A DNA stretch of 64,000 nt from Flavobacterium beibuense (GCF_004151245.1 NZ_JUIW01000002.1:310001-374000), one strand, 5' to 3'. Counted from the stretch's first letter, positions 54,546-63,582 are shown. Made by a program: numbers and translations. Notes: a model not told the origin generated them from the sequence alone.

Positions 54546-55760
54546 ATGAGATTACACAGAAATTTAGTGTTTACGGTTATCGACTCCCTTAACTTTATAT
54601 TTAATGAGGGAGAATATGCCGATAAGGTTGTGGCAAAGGCTTTAAAGAAAGACAAACGTTGGGGAAGCCACGACAGAAAATTTGTTGCGGAAACAATATA
54701 TGAAATAGTTCGCTGGAAACGCCTGTATGCAGAAATTGCAGAGGTTAAAGAACCTTATAACAGAGATAACCTTTGGAGGGTATTTGCTGTTTGGGCTGTA
54801 CTTCGCGGATATAACCTGCCAGACTGGAAATATTTTGAAGAAACTCCGGTACGCCGTATAAAAGGCCGTTTTGATGAGCTTTCTAAAGTAAGAAAGTATC
54901 GTGAGTCTATTCCTGATTGGATGGATGAGCTTGGTGTTAAAGAGCTAGGTGAAAAAAAATGGGAAAAAGAACTTGCCGCACAAAATGAGCAGGCAAAAGT
55001 TATACTTCGCGTTAATACCCTAAAAACTACAAAAGAACAGCTTCGTGCCATTTTAATGGACAGCAATATAGAAACCGAATTCCTTAAGGAATATCCGGAT
55101 GCACTTGTATTAACAGAGCGTGCTAATGTATTCCTTACACAGGCATTTAAAGATGGACTTTTTGAAGTTCAGGATGCGTCGTCTCAACTTGTGGCACGTT
55201 TTCTTGAAGTAGAACCAGGTATGAGAGTAGTTGATACCTGTGCAGGTGCAGGAGGTAAAACACTTCACATGGCTTCTATGATGGATAACAAAGGACAGAT
55301 TATTGCTATGGATATTTATGAAAGTAAATTAAAGCAATTAAAACTGCGTGCTAAAAGAAATAGTGTTTTCAATATTGATTACCGTGTAATTGAAGGGACT
55401 AAAACTATTAAGAAACTTCATGAAAAGGCAGACAGGGTTCTTATTGATGCACCTTGTAGCGGACTTGGGGTTCTAAAACGTAATCCGGACAGTAAATGGA
55501 AATTGGAGCCTGAGTTTATTGATAACATCAAGAAAACACAGAGAGAAGTACTGGAAAGTTATTCTAAAATAGTGAAGCCGGGAGGTAAAATGGTTTACGC
55601 AACCTGCTCGGTATTGCCTTCTGAAAACGAAGAACAGGTAAAACATTTCCTTACTACAGAAATAGGTCAACAATTCACTTTCATAAAAGAAAATAAAGTA
55701 TTGGCTTCAGAATCCGGATTTGACGGATTCTATATGGCGCTTCTTGAAAGAAAAAAATAA
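54546..55760 (+). CDS. RsmB/NOP2-family 16S rRNA (cytosine-5) methyltransferase
   Basis: 404 residues. The N-terminal RNA-binding part (about 1-150) resembles the NusB-like domain of RsmB. The SAM-binding core has FEVQDASSQLVARFLEVEPG, VVDTCAGAGGKTLHMAS (the motif I region), DAPCSGLGVLKRNP (motif IV, with the Cys of the APCSG segment) and YATCSVLPSENEEQV (motif VI, with the catalytic Cys in ATCS). It transfers a methyl group to C5 of a cytosine in 16S rRNA; which position cannot be told. The start ATG 54546 is favoured over TTG 54525, inside a -7 element. A terminator follows. Confidence 0.9.
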   Translation: MRLHRNLVFTVIDSLNFIFNEGEYADKVVAKALKKDKRWGSHDRKFVAETIYEIVRWKRLYAEIAEVKEPYNRDNLWRVFAVWAVLRGYNLPDWKYFEETPVRRIKGRFDELSKVRKYRESIPDWMDELGVKELGEKKWEKELAAQNEQAKVILRVNTLKTTKEQLRAILMDSNIETEFLKEYPDALVLTERANVFLTQAFKDGLFEVQDASSQLVARFLEVEPGMRVVDTCAGAGGKTLHMASMMDNKGQIIAMDIYESKLKQLKLRAKRNSVFNIDYRVIEGTKTIKKLHEKADRVLIDAPCSGLGVLKRNPDSKWKLEPEFIDNIKKTQREVLESYSKIVKPGGKMVYATCSVLPSENEEQVKHFLTTEIGQQFTFIKENKVLASESGFDGFYMALLERKK

Positions 55761-55764
55761 TTTA

Positions 55765-55789
55765 AGCCTCCCAATCGGGAGGTTTTTTA
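55765..55789 (+). terminator. Intrinsic terminator
   Basis: CCTCCC/GGGAGG stem with AATC loop and T6 run. Confidence 0.88.
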
Positions 55790-55795
55790 TTTGTG

Positions 55796-55803
55796 TAACT
55801 TTG
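55796..55803 (+). promoter_or_regulatory. -7 element TAACTTTG for the Crp/Fnr regulator gene
   Basis: Ends 22 nt before ATG 55826. Confidence 0.5.
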
Positions 55804-55825
55804 AGTTATCCAAATAATTACTGCT

Positions 55826-56407
55826 ATGCTAAAAACAGAAAAGAAAGTCAGTTTTTTTGACAGCGTCTCCCCTTTTGTAAAAGTAAGTCCGCAAAGTAAA
55901 TCGGCACTTCTTTCTGTAATGGTAAAAGAACATTTTCCTAAAGGGCATGTCTTAGTACCTTTGGGTAATATCTGCAGGCATGTATATTATATAGAAAAAG
56001 GATTATCCCGTACATTTTACATAAAAGACGGCAAAGAAATAACTGAGAATTTTTGCATAGAAAACACCTTTACCTGTTCTATGCCGGCATCCATAACCAA
56101 TATACCAGACAACAGACAGATTGAGCTTTTAGAAGCTTCCATTATTTGGTCTATGTCATATACTGAATTAGAAAAACTATATGACGATTACCATGATATA
56201 GAAAGACTGGGGCGTTTTGTAGTTACTAACGAGCTTGTAGGCATGCATCAACGATTAAGTGATCTTCAGTTCCGTTCTGCAGAAGAACGTTATAACAACC
56301 TTGTTCAAAATAATCCTACCCTGTTACAAAGGGTTTCCCTGGGACTCATTTCTTCCTATCTGGGTATAACTCAGGAAACATTAAGCCGCATACGCTCCAA
56401 AAACTGA
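55826..56407 (+). CDS. Crp/Fnr family transcriptional regulator
   Basis: 193 residues. Residues 15-115 form a cyclic-nucleotide-binding-like beta-barrel (KGHVLVPLGNICRHVYYIEK, GLSRTFYIKDGKEITENFCI), without the arginine of cAMP-binding CRP. The C-terminal part ends in a helix-turn-helix (QRVSLGLISSYLGITQETLS and the DNA-contacting RIRSKN). There are no FNR-type cysteines, so it is not an Fe-S oxygen sensor. It belongs to the Bacteroidetes group of short Crp-like regulators often next to small transport or efflux genes. A hotdog thioesterase gene follows on the same strand. Effector and targets unknown. Confidence 0.88.
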   Translation: MLKTEKKVSFFDSVSPFVKVSPQSKSALLSVMVKEHFPKGHVLVPLGNICRHVYYIEKGLSRTFYIKDGKEITENFCIENTFTCSMPASITNIPDNRQIELLEASIIWSMSYTELEKLYDDYHDIERLGRFVVTNELVGMHQRLSDLQFRSAEERYNNLVQNNPTLLQRVSLGLISSYLGITQETLSRIRSKN

Positions 56408-56478
56408 TTTTTTGATAAATGTCAAAGGAAAAGCCTTTGTACTGTTCCAACTTTGTTTTCATCAAAAAAGAAACAATT

Positions 56479-56949
56479 ATGGAACTAAAAACATTTTACA
56501 AAATCAGGTTTAACGACTGCGATTCTTTTAAACACCTTAATAATTCAGGCTATATAGATTATATGCTTAATGCCCGTGAAGATCATTTAAAAGAATTTCA
56601 CGATATAAGCATGACTTACCTTTACAGTAAAGGATCTGGATGGATGGTAAACAAACATGAAATAATTTACCTTAATCCTGCCAACTATGGCGAGCAGGTA
56701 TGTATTAAATCAAACCTGATGAAGTATGGCAATGACTCATTAATGGTAGAAATGACAATGTGGGATGAAAACGAAACTCATATCAAAGCCATTTTATGGA
56801 CAAAATTCATACATATAAACCTGCTTACAGGTAAAAGGGATAATCATCCTGAATGGTTTGAAAAACTTGCCATACCACTGGAAAACAGTGGAATATTAGA
56901 GAGCTCATTATCAGAAAGGCTTAAAGTTTTAATGGCTCAAAAAGTATAA
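56479..56949 (+). CDS. 4-hydroxybenzoyl-CoA-type hotdog thioesterase
   Basis: 156 residues from ATG 56479 (MELKTFYKIRFNDCDSFKHL). The hotdog core is DCDSFKHLNNSGYIDYMLNA (residues 13-32), with the D-x-D/N-H-x-N pattern of 4HBT enzymes (catalytic Asp/His region and N of HLNN). The rest follows with KHEIIYLNPANYGEQVCIKS and ETHIKAILWTKFIHINL. Such enzymes cleave acyl-CoA or acyl-ACP thioesters. An ATG at 56419 would extend the protein by 20 residues not matching the family, so I take the later one. It lies between the Crp and AraC genes; their joint regulation is possible but not shown. Confidence 0.82.
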   Translation: MELKTFYKIRFNDCDSFKHLNNSGYIDYMLNAREDHLKEFHDISMTYLYSKGSGWMVNKHEIIYLNPANYGEQVCIKSNLMKYGNDSLMVEMTMWDENETHIKAILWTKFIHINLLTGKRDNHPEWFEKLAIPLENSGILESSLSERLKVLMAQKV

Positions 56950-56953
56950 TTTG

Positions 56954-56961
56954 TAAATTTG
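56954..56961 (+). promoter_or_regulatory. -7 element TAAATTTG for the AraC-type gene
   Basis: Ends 17 nt before ATG 56979 and lies just after the thioesterase stop. Confidence 0.5.
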
Positions 56962-56978
56962 AATAAAGTTTACAGGAA

Positions 56979-57752
56979 ATGAAAATCAACAACTTTTCTC
57001 CTTCTCCTTCATTAAAACCTTATATAAAAGGTTACATGGTTATTGAAAGTAAGGAAGGGATGAATACTACAACACTTCCTGACACTTCAATTGTAATAGC
57101 TTTCAGGTTAAGGGGGAAAGTTAGTTTTACTCATAACAATACAGTCAATACTATAACATCAAGCTCGATTAGCGGATTACGCAAAGGCGTACGCCAATTT
57201 AATTACTCCGCTGATACTGCTACCCTGTTGGTAAAATTTAAGGAAGGCGGAGCCTCTGCCCTTTTTAAAGATCCCATGCACGAGCTATTTTCACACACAG
57301 TGTCTTTAGATAATCTTGTTAGAAATTCCGTATTAAGAGAAATTGAAGAAAGAATAGCCGAAGCTGACGATTATTATCAGGCTGTATTGATACTTGATGG
57401 CTTTCTTATGACCCTAGTTAAGAATAATGAGAAGGACAGCTTAATACACGAGGCCATAAAAAGAATACAATTTACCAAAGGAAATATAAGGATAAACGAA
57501 CTTGCCGGGTCTTTACCTATAAGCAGGGATCCTTTTGAGAAACGTTTCCGTAAAATAACAGGCACTTCACCAAAACAGTTCGCATCCATTATTCGTTTAA
57601 GGGATGTGATTGATAATCATAAAGAAAGTACCAATCTAACTACCATAGCTTTTGATGCCGGATATTACGATCAGTCACATTTTATAAAAGACTTCAGGCT
57701 ATTTACAGGAAAAGCGCCTAAGGACTTCTTTACTTCCGGTCAATGGTGGTAA
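56979..57752 (+). CDS. AraC family transcriptional regulator (DUF6597-type N-terminus)
   Basis: 257 residues. The N-terminal part (PSPSLKPYIKGYMVIESKEG, then GMNTTTLPDTSIVIAFRLRG) resembles the DUF6597 sensor domain of small AraC regulators. The C-terminal 100 residues are the AraC DNA-binding domain: NIRINELAGSLPISRDPFEK, FRKITGTSPKQFASIIRLRD, TTIAFDAGYYDQSHFIKDFR. It is preceded by its own -7 element and followed 68 nt later by the YCII-ABM fusion gene, which is a likely target because such genes are often regulated by adjacent AraC proteins. The effector is unknown. Confidence 0.88.
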   Translation: MKINNFSPSPSLKPYIKGYMVIESKEGMNTTTLPDTSIVIAFRLRGKVSFTHNNTVNTITSSSISGLRKGVRQFNYSADTATLLVKFKEGGASALFKDPMHELFSHTVSLDNLVRNSVLREIEERIAEADDYYQAVLILDGFLMTLVKNNEKDSLIHEAIKRIQFTKGNIRINELAGSLPISRDPFEKRFRKITGTSPKQFASIIRLRDVIDNHKESTNLTTIAFDAGYYDQSHFIKDFRLFTGKAPKDFFTSGQWW

Positions 57753-57791
57753 TTCAATGATTTTTTACAATTACAGGGTTTTTATAGCAGC

Positions 57792-57799
57792 TAGCTTTG
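57792..57799 (+). promoter_or_regulatory. -7 element TAGCTTTG for the YCII-ABM fusion gene
   Basis: Ends 20 nt before ATG 57820, in the 67-nt gap after the AraC-type gene. Confidence 0.5.
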
Positions 57800-57819
57800 T
57801 ATAAGCTAAATAAACTGAT

Positions 57820-58557
57820 ATGAAAACAAAATTTTTAATGCTGTTATGTCTCTTAGGCATCCAACAGCTAACTGCACAAAATAATAAACCTGTAAACCAA
57901 AAAAACATGAACGAATACACGCTGTTTTTCCACTACCCCGTCATCAATTATTCTGATAAGCAAAACGAACAACTTAAGCAACAATGGCAGGCCTTGCTTA
58001 AAAACTGGAAAGAGAGAGGTATCTATATCTCTGCAAATGTGTATCAGCCTAATGCTATAATTGTTGAGCAAAACAACAATAAGGAAACCGACTTCTCTTC
58101 CGAAGGTAATTTTGTGGGAGCCATCGTAAAAATCAAGGCTGCCAATAAAGATGAAGCTATAACCTTCACAAAAGAAACACCTGTTTTTTCTGTTAACGGC
58201 AGTGTAGAAATAAGAGAAGAAAGACCTAGACCTAACAAAACAGTTCCAGTACTATTTATAGATACTTTTACTGTTCCTGACAAAGCAAAAACAGATTTTT
58301 TGGAACGTGTAAAAATAAACAGGGATTTACTAAAAACCTTACCCGGATTTATTGAAGATCATGCTTATGAAAAAACTGCAGGTAATAGTAGTTTTAATTA
58401 TGTTACCATAGCGGTTTGGGAAAATGAAGAGGCTATTGAAAATGCAAAACAGCAAGTAATGGCTTCTTACAAAAAATCAGGATTTAATATGCCCGAATTC
58501 TTAAAGAAGAACAAGATAATACTTCATCGGGCTGCATATAAAGAAATAGAAAACTAA
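57820..58557 (+). CDS. Secreted YCII-like/antibiotic-biosynthesis-monooxygenase-like fusion
   Basis: 245 residues. A signal peptide (MKTKFLMLLCLLGIQQLTAQ) precedes two ferredoxin-like modules. Residues 30-115 resemble YCII (EYTLFFHYPVINYSDKQNEQ, then GNFVGAIVKIKAANKDEA, then a final strand), although the catalytic His-Asp pair of YciI is not evident. Residues 140-240 resemble ABM (VPVLFIDTFTVPDKAKTDFL, LLKTLPGFIEDHAYEKTAGN, FNYVTIAVWENEEAIENAKQ). ABM domains oxidise or bind small aromatic compounds. The joint secretion of both modules is uncommon in my experience. It lies downstream of an AraC-type regulator with its own promoter. Function unknown. Confidence 0.75.
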   Translation: MKTKFLMLLCLLGIQQLTAQNNKPVNQKNMNEYTLFFHYPVINYSDKQNEQLKQQWQALLKNWKERGIYISANVYQPNAIIVEQNNNKETDFSSEGNFVGAIVKIKAANKDEAITFTKETPVFSVNGSVEIREERPRPNKTVPVLFIDTFTVPDKAKTDFLERVKINRDLLKTLPGFIEDHAYEKTAGNSSFNYVTIAVWENEEAIENAKQQVMASYKKSGFNMPEFLKKNKIILHRAAYKEIEN

Positions 58558-58564
58558 TTTTACG

Positions 58565-58572
58565 TATGTTTG
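58565..58572 (+). promoter_or_regulatory. -7 element TATGTTTG for the GldM-like gene
   Basis: Ends 16 nt before ATG 58589. Confidence 0.5.
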
Positions 58573-58588
58573 TTTCAAACCTTACCCT

Positions 58589-59839
58589 ATGAAGCAAACA
58601 TTTTTCTTCTTGTTTTTATTTCTTACCAGCCAACTCTTAACCGCTCAGACTAATAATATCTCCGTTATTTCTGTTGAAAAAGCAAACATAGTTTACAGAG
58701 GTATAAGTAATCCTATCAAAATTGCTGTGCCGGAAGCCAAATCATACAATGTTACCAGCAGTGGTAAACTGACCAAAAAAGATTCATTAGGTAATTACTA
58801 TTTAAACGTTAATGGCATACAGGGCAAAACAGTAAAAATAAATATCGAAACTACTCTTGCCAATGATAGTATTATAAAAGAATACAAAGAGTTTGAAGTA
58901 AGAGATATTCCTCGTCCCAGAGCAAATATAATTAGCAGTTATAATGGAGGTGCCTGTGAGATGACTTTATCCCAATTAAAAGAACTCAAACTTAATGTAG
59001 TTATTGATAATATGGCTTTTAATTTCGATCAGAATTACAGTAAAGTAATGTCTTTTATTATCAAGGCTGAAGGATATGAAAATATATGGATTGAAGGTGA
59101 TTCAATAACCCCTAAAGCTTATTCAGTTCTTAAAAATCTTAAAGCTGGAACTGAATTATATATTTATGATGTACATCAATATAATCCTCATAATTATTGT
59201 CTTCGCTCTCTCGGTCCTATTATAATAAAAATAGTTGAAGAAGTAAACTATGACATACCAGTACCCGAAGTAACAACTCAATACAACAGTAATATTGTTT
59301 ACAGAGGTATTAAAGACACTTTAAAAATATCAGTGCCCAACGCAAAATCGTTTAAGGTAAAAGGAAAAGGACTCAAAGTACTACCTGACAGTATTTATGT
59401 AATGGATGTAGGTAAAATAAAAAAAGACAAAACCTATCTGGAATTTGAAATAGTAAATCAAAACGATTCTGTAATCTATACTAAAGAACTCCTCTATGTA
59501 AAAAATAGAGATACTTCACCTAAAAAAATTACAGTAAACGGAAAAGGTTGCAGTAACTGCATTCAGAAAATGACATTACAGGAACTAAAAGATGCTGTTA
59601 TTGATATAACGGAAGATGATGAGCAAAGTTCTTTAACTCAATATGTGGTTTTAGGTTTTAATATACAATTGCCTGATGGTAGTAATATAGATGTAAATAA
59701 CAATATAATTACAGATACTGTTTTTGAGCAACTCTCTACCCTACAGCAAAACTCAATTATTGAGATAGACGTGTTTTATTCTTTGTTTAGTTATTCTCTC
59801 AAACTTACACCATTAAAGGTGATGATTGTATCAGAATAA
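58589..59839 (+). CDS. Secreted protein of two tandem GldM C-terminal-type modules
   Basis: 416 residues: signal peptide (MKQTFFFLFLFLTSQLLTAQ) and then two copies, about 202 residues apart, of the GldM third/fourth-domain pattern. Copy 1: ANIVYRGISNPIKIAVPEA (32-50), LNVNGIQGKTVKINIE, KEFEVRDIPRPRA, MTLSQLKEL (about 125-133), then MSFIIKAEG. Copy 2: NSNIVYRGIKDTLKISVPNA (234-253), VMDVGKIKKDK, LYVKNRD, MTLQELKDA (about 328-336) and TQYVVLGFNIQ. In true GldM these domains follow a transmembrane helix and link the gliding/type IX secretion motor to the outer-membrane ring. Here there is no transmembrane helix, only a signal peptide. The gene has its own promoter and no gld neighbours. Role inferred as unknown; GldM-like binding is possible. 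Confidence 0.75.
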   Translation: MKQTFFFLFLFLTSQLLTAQTNNISVISVEKANIVYRGISNPIKIAVPEAKSYNVTSSGKLTKKDSLGNYYLNVNGIQGKTVKINIETTLANDSIIKEYKEFEVRDIPRPRANIISSYNGGACEMTLSQLKELKLNVVIDNMAFNFDQNYSKVMSFIIKAEGYENIWIEGDSITPKAYSVLKNLKAGTELYIYDVHQYNPHNYCLRSLGPIIIKIVEEVNYDIPVPEVTTQYNSNIVYRGIKDTLKISVPNAKSFKVKGKGLKVLPDSIYVMDVGKIKKDKTYLEFEIVNQNDSVIYTKELLYVKNRDTSPKKITVNGKGCSNCIQKMTLQELKDAVIDITEDDEQSSLTQYVVLGFNIQLPDGSNIDVNNNIITDTVFEQLSTLQQNSIIEIDVFYSLFSYSLKLTPLKVMIVSE

Positions 59840-59954
59840 TTGTTACTCAACCAACAAAAAATTTAAAAACTAACAATTTAAATATTGTTTGTTATAAGCA
59901 TTTTACCATATCAACAATTTTTCATCTATATCGTTTTAGTATCATCAATTTAAT

Positions 59955-59962
59955 TACCTTTG
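59955..59962 (+). promoter_or_regulatory. -7 element TACCTTTG, distal promoter candidate for sdaA
   Basis: Ends 42 nt before ATG 60005; would give a 35-nt leader. Confidence 0.45.
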
Positions 59963-59967
59963 GGCGC

Positions 59968-59997
59968 TTTGATTAAGCAGCAATAATTATATTTTTG
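59968..59997 (+). promoter_or_regulatory. Promoter TTTG-N18-TATTTTTG ending 7 nt before sdaA
   Basis: -33 TTTG at 59968-59971, -7 TATTTTTG at 59990-59997 with an 18-nt spacer. Start at ATG 60005 would be at or next to the transcript 5' end. Confidence 0.55.
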
Positions 59998-60004
59998 TAT
60001 TACT

Positions 60005-61429
60005 ATGAATGAATGTATTTCAGTTTTCGATATGCTTAAAATCGGCGTTGGCCCATCAAGTTCGCACACTTTGGGACCATGGCGTGCTGCCGAACGTTTC
60101 CTTCAGGAGCTTCGTGATCAGGGCATTTTTGAAAAAATAGACCGCGTTAAGGTAGACCTGTACGGTTCACTTTCCCTTACAGGAAAAGGCCATGCTACAG
60201 ATCTTGCCGTAATGCTTGGTTTAAGCGGTGCCGACCCTGAATATGTTCCCATAGAAAGTATTCAAACAACTATAGATGATATTAACCTGCAAAAACAACT
60301 GTTTTTAGGCAGCCTTAAGGTTATACCGTTTAACCCTGAAACTGATATTATTTTCAATAGGGACTTTCTTCCTTTTCATGCTAACGGAATTACTTTTACA
60401 GCTTATTATGACAAGGTTGAGTATATCTCTACATTTTATTCTATAGGAGGCGGTTTTGTTGTTAAAGAAGAAAGAACCAATGCTCTGGAAAATGCCATTA
60501 TTAAATGTGCATTCCCTTTCCCTACAGATAAGGCTGATGACTTGTTGAAATTTACACAGCAGGAAAACAAAATGATATCTGAGATTGTGTATGAAAATGA
60601 AAAATCCATACGCACTGAAGAAGAAATTCATAACGAGTTAATGCGTATATGGAATACCATGTTGGAATGTATGTATATTGGTTGCCATAGCGAAGGTGTA
60701 TTACCAGGCGGACTTAATGTTCGTCGCAGGGCTTTTGATATGCACCGTAACCTGATTGGCGAGCTCCCGTACAACAGCCCTCAGGAATGGCTTCAGGTAA
60801 TTAGAAAAACTGAGGTTAAATTCCGTCAGATATTAAAATGGGTAAGCTGTTTTGCACTTGCCGTAAACGAGGTAAATGCAGCACTGGGCCGTGTGGTTAC
60901 TGCCCCTACTAATGGTAGTGCAGGTGTAATACCGGCTGTACTTATGTACTATATGGTAATTGAAAACCACGATGCTAACGAAGAACACATAAAACAGTTC
61001 CTTATGGTTGCAGGAGAAGTAGGCAGTATCTTTAAAAAAGGTGCTACTATCTCTGCTGCTATGGGAGGATGCCAGGCAGAAATAGGTGTATCATCTGCTA
61101 TGGCTGCAGCTGCACTTTGTGAAGTTATGGGCGGTTCTCCCGAACAGTGCCTTATTGCTGCCGAAATTGCAATGGAACATCATTTAGGAATGACATGCGA
61201 CCCTATTGGCGGACTTGTTCAGGTTCCTTGTATAGAGCGTAATACCATGGGTGCAATTAAAGCTATTAATGCTGCCGAGCTGGCACTTGAAACAGATCCT
61301 AAAAATGCTAAAGTACCATTAGACAAAGTGGTAAACACTATGTGGCAAACGGCAAAGGATATGAACAACAAATACAAAGAGACATCAGAAGGCGGACTAG
61401 CCGTTACAGTAAATATTGCCGATTGCTAA
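60005..61429 (+). CDS. sdaA: L-serine ammonia-lyase, iron-sulfur-dependent, single chain
   Basis: 474 residues; converts L-serine to pyruvate and ammonia with a [4Fe-4S] cluster. The beta-type N-domain begins [20 protein letters not shown], with [20 protein letters not shown]. The alpha-type C-domain shows [40 protein letters not shown] and [20 protein letters not shown]. The cluster-binding cysteines occur in [26 protein letters not shown]. Length and order match the fused SdaA/SdaB type. The protein is not in an obvious operon; a terminator follows. The gene start is fixed by the conserved first motif. Confidence 0.95.
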   Translation: MNECISVFDMLKIGVGPSSSHTLGPWRAAERFLQELRDQGIFEKIDRVKVDLYGSLSLTGKGHATDLAVMLGLSGADPEYVPIESIQTTIDDINLQKQLFLGSLKVIPFNPETDIIFNRDFLPFHANGITFTAYYDKVEYISTFYSIGGGFVVKEERTNALENAIIKCAFPFPTDKADDLLKFTQQENKMISEIVYENEKSIRTEEEIHNELMRIWNTMLECMYIGCHSEGVLPGGLNVRRRAFDMHRNLIGELPYNSPQEWLQVIRKTEVKFRQILKWVSCFALAVNEVNAALGRVVTAPTNGSAGVIPAVLMYYMVIENHDANEEHIKQFLMVAGEVGSIFKKGATISAAMGGCQAEIGVSSAMAAAALCEVMGGSPEQCLIAAEIAMEHHLGMTCDPIGGLVQVPCIERNTMGAIKAINAAELALETDPKNAKVPLDKVVNTMWQTAKDMNNKYKETSEGGLAVTVNIADC

Positions 61430-61430
61430 T

Positions 61431-61461
61431 AAAAAGGCCTGCTGATAAAGCAGGCTTTTTT
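61431..61461. terminator. Bidirectional intrinsic terminator
   Basis: GCCTGC/GCAGGC stem with a TGATAAA loop, flanked by A5 and T6, between convergent genes; the end touches the stop of the NTF2-like gene. Confidence 0.85.
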
Positions 61462-61897
61462 ATGCTCTTTTTCGGGTATCTATAATGTATATTATTTTCC
61501 AGACTCCATTGTCATTAAAAAGCTGAAAGGAGTTTACTCCCTTATGGCTTAGCTTGCCATCAACATAAAACTCATAAGGTGTCCATACATGTGCCATTGC
61601 ACCGTCATACTGAATTTTATATTCCAATAGTTTTTCTTCAAGTTTTATCGCATTAGGGACCGCAGCAATAGCAGCAAAAAACTTAGCTGCCTCATCAGTT
61701 GTAAGCGACACCTCCCCTTTCTCGTTCTGGCTTACCGACTGCAGCTTAAGCCCTTCATCACATACCGATTGTATTTTAGTAACATCTTTAGAATTAAGTC
61801 CTTCAAAAAATACATCTATTGCTTTTTTAATTTCTTTATCCTGTGCAAACAGTCCTGTGGTACATACTACAAAAACCAACAAAAATATTTTTCTCAT
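61460..61897 (-). CDS. Secreted NTF2-like (SnoaL/lumazine-binding-like) protein
   Basis: 145 residues with a signal peptide (MRKIFLLVFVVCTTGLFAQ). The mature part has the alpha+beta-barrel NTF2 layout: IKKAIDVFFEGLNSKDVTKI, VPNAIKLEEKLLEYKIQYDG, MAHVWTPYEFYVDGKLSHKG, NSFQLFNDNGVWKIIYIIDT. These small cone-shaped domains bind or transform small ligands, but no catalytic Asp/His pair of ketosteroid isomerase or scytalone dehydratase can be seen. Exported, single gene. Its last codons run into the terminator shared with the serine dehydratase. Function unknown. Confidence 0.85.
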   Translation of the reverse strand: MRKIFLLVFVVCTTGLFAQDKEIKKAIDVFFEGLNSKDVTKIQSVCDEGLKLQSVSQNEKGEVSLTTDEAAKFFAAIAAVPNAIKLEEKLLEYKIQYDGAMAHVWTPYEFYVDGKLSHKGVNSFQLFNDNGVWKIIYIIDTRKRA

Positions 61898-62023
61898 AAT
61901 CTGTAACTTTTACATAATAGTAAATGTAGTGCTTTATTGTTATAATACAAGTCAATAAAAGCTACTTATTATACCTATTCTTAGTGCAATTTAGTACATT
62001 TACGGTCTTAAAATTTTCAGGTT

Positions 62024-62842
62024 ATGTCTACAGCTAAAAAAGATTATAAAAGAATTACTACAAGATCATTAATAGAAATGAAAGCTAACGGAGAAAAAAT
62101 CTCTATGCTTACTGCCTACGATTATACTATGGCAGGCATTACAGATGGTGCCGGAATAGATGTAATACTTGTAGGAGATTCTGCTTCAAATGTAATGGCA
62201 GGTCATGAAACTACATTGCCTATTACACTTGATCAGATGATATATCATGCGTCTTCTGTAGTAAGAGCTGTAAAAAGAGCTCTTGTAGTGGTTGATTTAC
62301 CTTTTGGTAGCTATCAGTCAGATCCTAAAGAAGCCCTTAGGTCATCTATCAGGATTATGAAAGAAAGTGGAGCTCATGCCGTTAAACTTGAAGGTGGGAG
62401 TGAAATAAAAGATTCTATTAAAAAGATATTACACGCAGGTATCCCTGTAATGGGGCACTTAGGGCTTACCCCTCAGTCTATTTATAAATTTGGTACTTAT
62501 ACTGTTCGCGCCAAAGAAGAAGAAGAAGCCGAAAAACTGATACAAGACGCCAAAATGCTTGAAAAGCTGGGTTGTTTTGCTGTTGTGTTGGAAAAAATAC
62601 CCGCTAAACTTGCCAAAGTCGTTGCCGAAAGTATTTCTATACCTGTAATAGGTATTGGTGCCGGTGGCCAGGTCGACGGGCAGGTACTTGTTATACACGA
62701 CATGTTAGGTATGAACAACGAATTCAGTCCACGATTTTTAAGACGATACCTTGACCTTTATACAGAAATGACTAAAGCTATATCACAATATGTAAGTGAT
62801 GTAAAAGCTAAGGAATTCCCTAACGAAAACGAGCAATATTAA
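62024..62842 (+). CDS. panB: 3-methyl-2-oxobutanoate hydroxymethyltransferase (pantothenate synthesis)
   Basis: 272 residues. PanB transfers a hydroxymethyl group from 5,10-methylene-tetrahydrofolate to 2-oxoisovalerate, making ketopantoate for coenzyme A. The conserved landmarks are [20 protein letters not shown] (residues 27-46), [20 protein letters not shown] (metal-binding Asp), [20 protein letters not shown] and [30 protein letters not shown] and [18 protein letters not shown] complete the barrel. Length is normal. TACATTTA near 61992 may be the -7. The rluA gene follows at 45 nt and may share the transcript. No panC or panD in the window. Confidence 0.96.
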   Translation: MSTAKKDYKRITTRSLIEMKANGEKISMLTAYDYTMAGITDGAGIDVILVGDSASNVMAGHETTLPITLDQMIYHASSVVRAVKRALVVVDLPFGSYQSDPKEALRSSIRIMKESGAHAVKLEGGSEIKDSIKKILHAGIPVMGHLGLTPQSIYKFGTYTVRAKEEEEAEKLIQDAKMLEKLGCFAVVLEKIPAKLAKVVAESISIPVIGIGAGGQVDGQVLVIHDMLGMNNEFSPRFLRRYLDLYTEMTKAISQYVSDVKAKEFPNENEQY

Positions 62843-62887
62843 TATCTAGATTTTTAGATCTATTGGATTATTTGATTATTTGCCTAA

Positions 62888-63577
62888 ATGAAGATAGTAT
62901 CAGATAAAGACAATCTCCAAGTCCTTTATGAAGACAACCATATTATAGTGGTTAATAAGCGTGTGGGAGACATTGTACAGGGAGATAAAACCGGAGACAA
63001 GCCCCTAAGCGATGTGGTAAAAGAGTACATCAAACAAAAACACGACAAGCCGGGTAATGTATATCTTGGAGTAGTACATAGGCTGGACAGGCCTACTACA
63101 GGTATTGTCCTTTTTGCCAAAACATCTAAAGCGCTTTCAAGGTTAAACGATTTGTTTAAAAACCGGGAAACCCAAAAAACATATTGGGCAATAGTTAAAA
63201 ACAGACCTGAAAAGGACAGCGATACTTTAGTACACTATCTTAAACGCAATGAAAAGAGCAATACTTCCAGAGCACATATAAAAGAAGTACCAAACAGTAA
63301 AATGGCAAGTTTGGATTACACCATTATCAAAGCGCTGGATAATTATTATGCTTTGGAAATAAACCTGCATACGGGACGCCATCACCAGATAAGATCACAA
63401 CTTTCTGCAATAGGCTCTCCTATTAAAGGTGATTTAAAATATGGCTTTGACAGGAGTAATCAGGATGGCGGCATACACCTGCATGCCCGTAAACTGAAAC
63501 TTATCCACCCTGTGACCAAAGACCTTTTAAGCATTACAGCCCCTGTGCCTGATGACAGGATATGGAAATCAGTATAA
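62888..63577 (+). CDS. RluA family pseudouridine synthase
   Basis: 229 residues; isomerises uridine to pseudouridine in rRNA or tRNA. The catalytic motif VVHRLDRPTTGIVLFAK carries the Asp, followed by the RluA-type YWAIVKNRPEKDSDTLVHYL. The C-terminal ALEINLHTGRHHQIRSQLSA and IGSPIKGDLKYGFDRS are complete. There is no S4 domain at the N-terminus, so it belongs to the shorter group (RluA/RluC-like core). Target uridine unknown. It lies 45 nt downstream of panB, probably in the same unit, and a terminator follows. Confidence 0.92.
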   Translation: MKIVSDKDNLQVLYEDNHIIVVNKRVGDIVQGDKTGDKPLSDVVKEYIKQKHDKPGNVYLGVVHRLDRPTTGIVLFAKTSKALSRLNDLFKNRETQKTYWAIVKNRPEKDSDTLVHYLKRNEKSNTSRAHIKEVPNSKMASLDYTIIKALDNYYALEINLHTGRHHQIRSQLSAIGSPIKGDLKYGFDRSNQDGGIHLHARKLKLIHPVTKDLLSITAPVPDDRIWKSV

Positions 63578-63582
63578 AAATT

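Noticed and set aside
55826..58557. Single operon from the Crp gene to the YCII-ABM gene
   Set aside because: Separate -7 elements precede the AraC-type gene (56954) and the fusion gene (57792), so one transcript for all is not supported.
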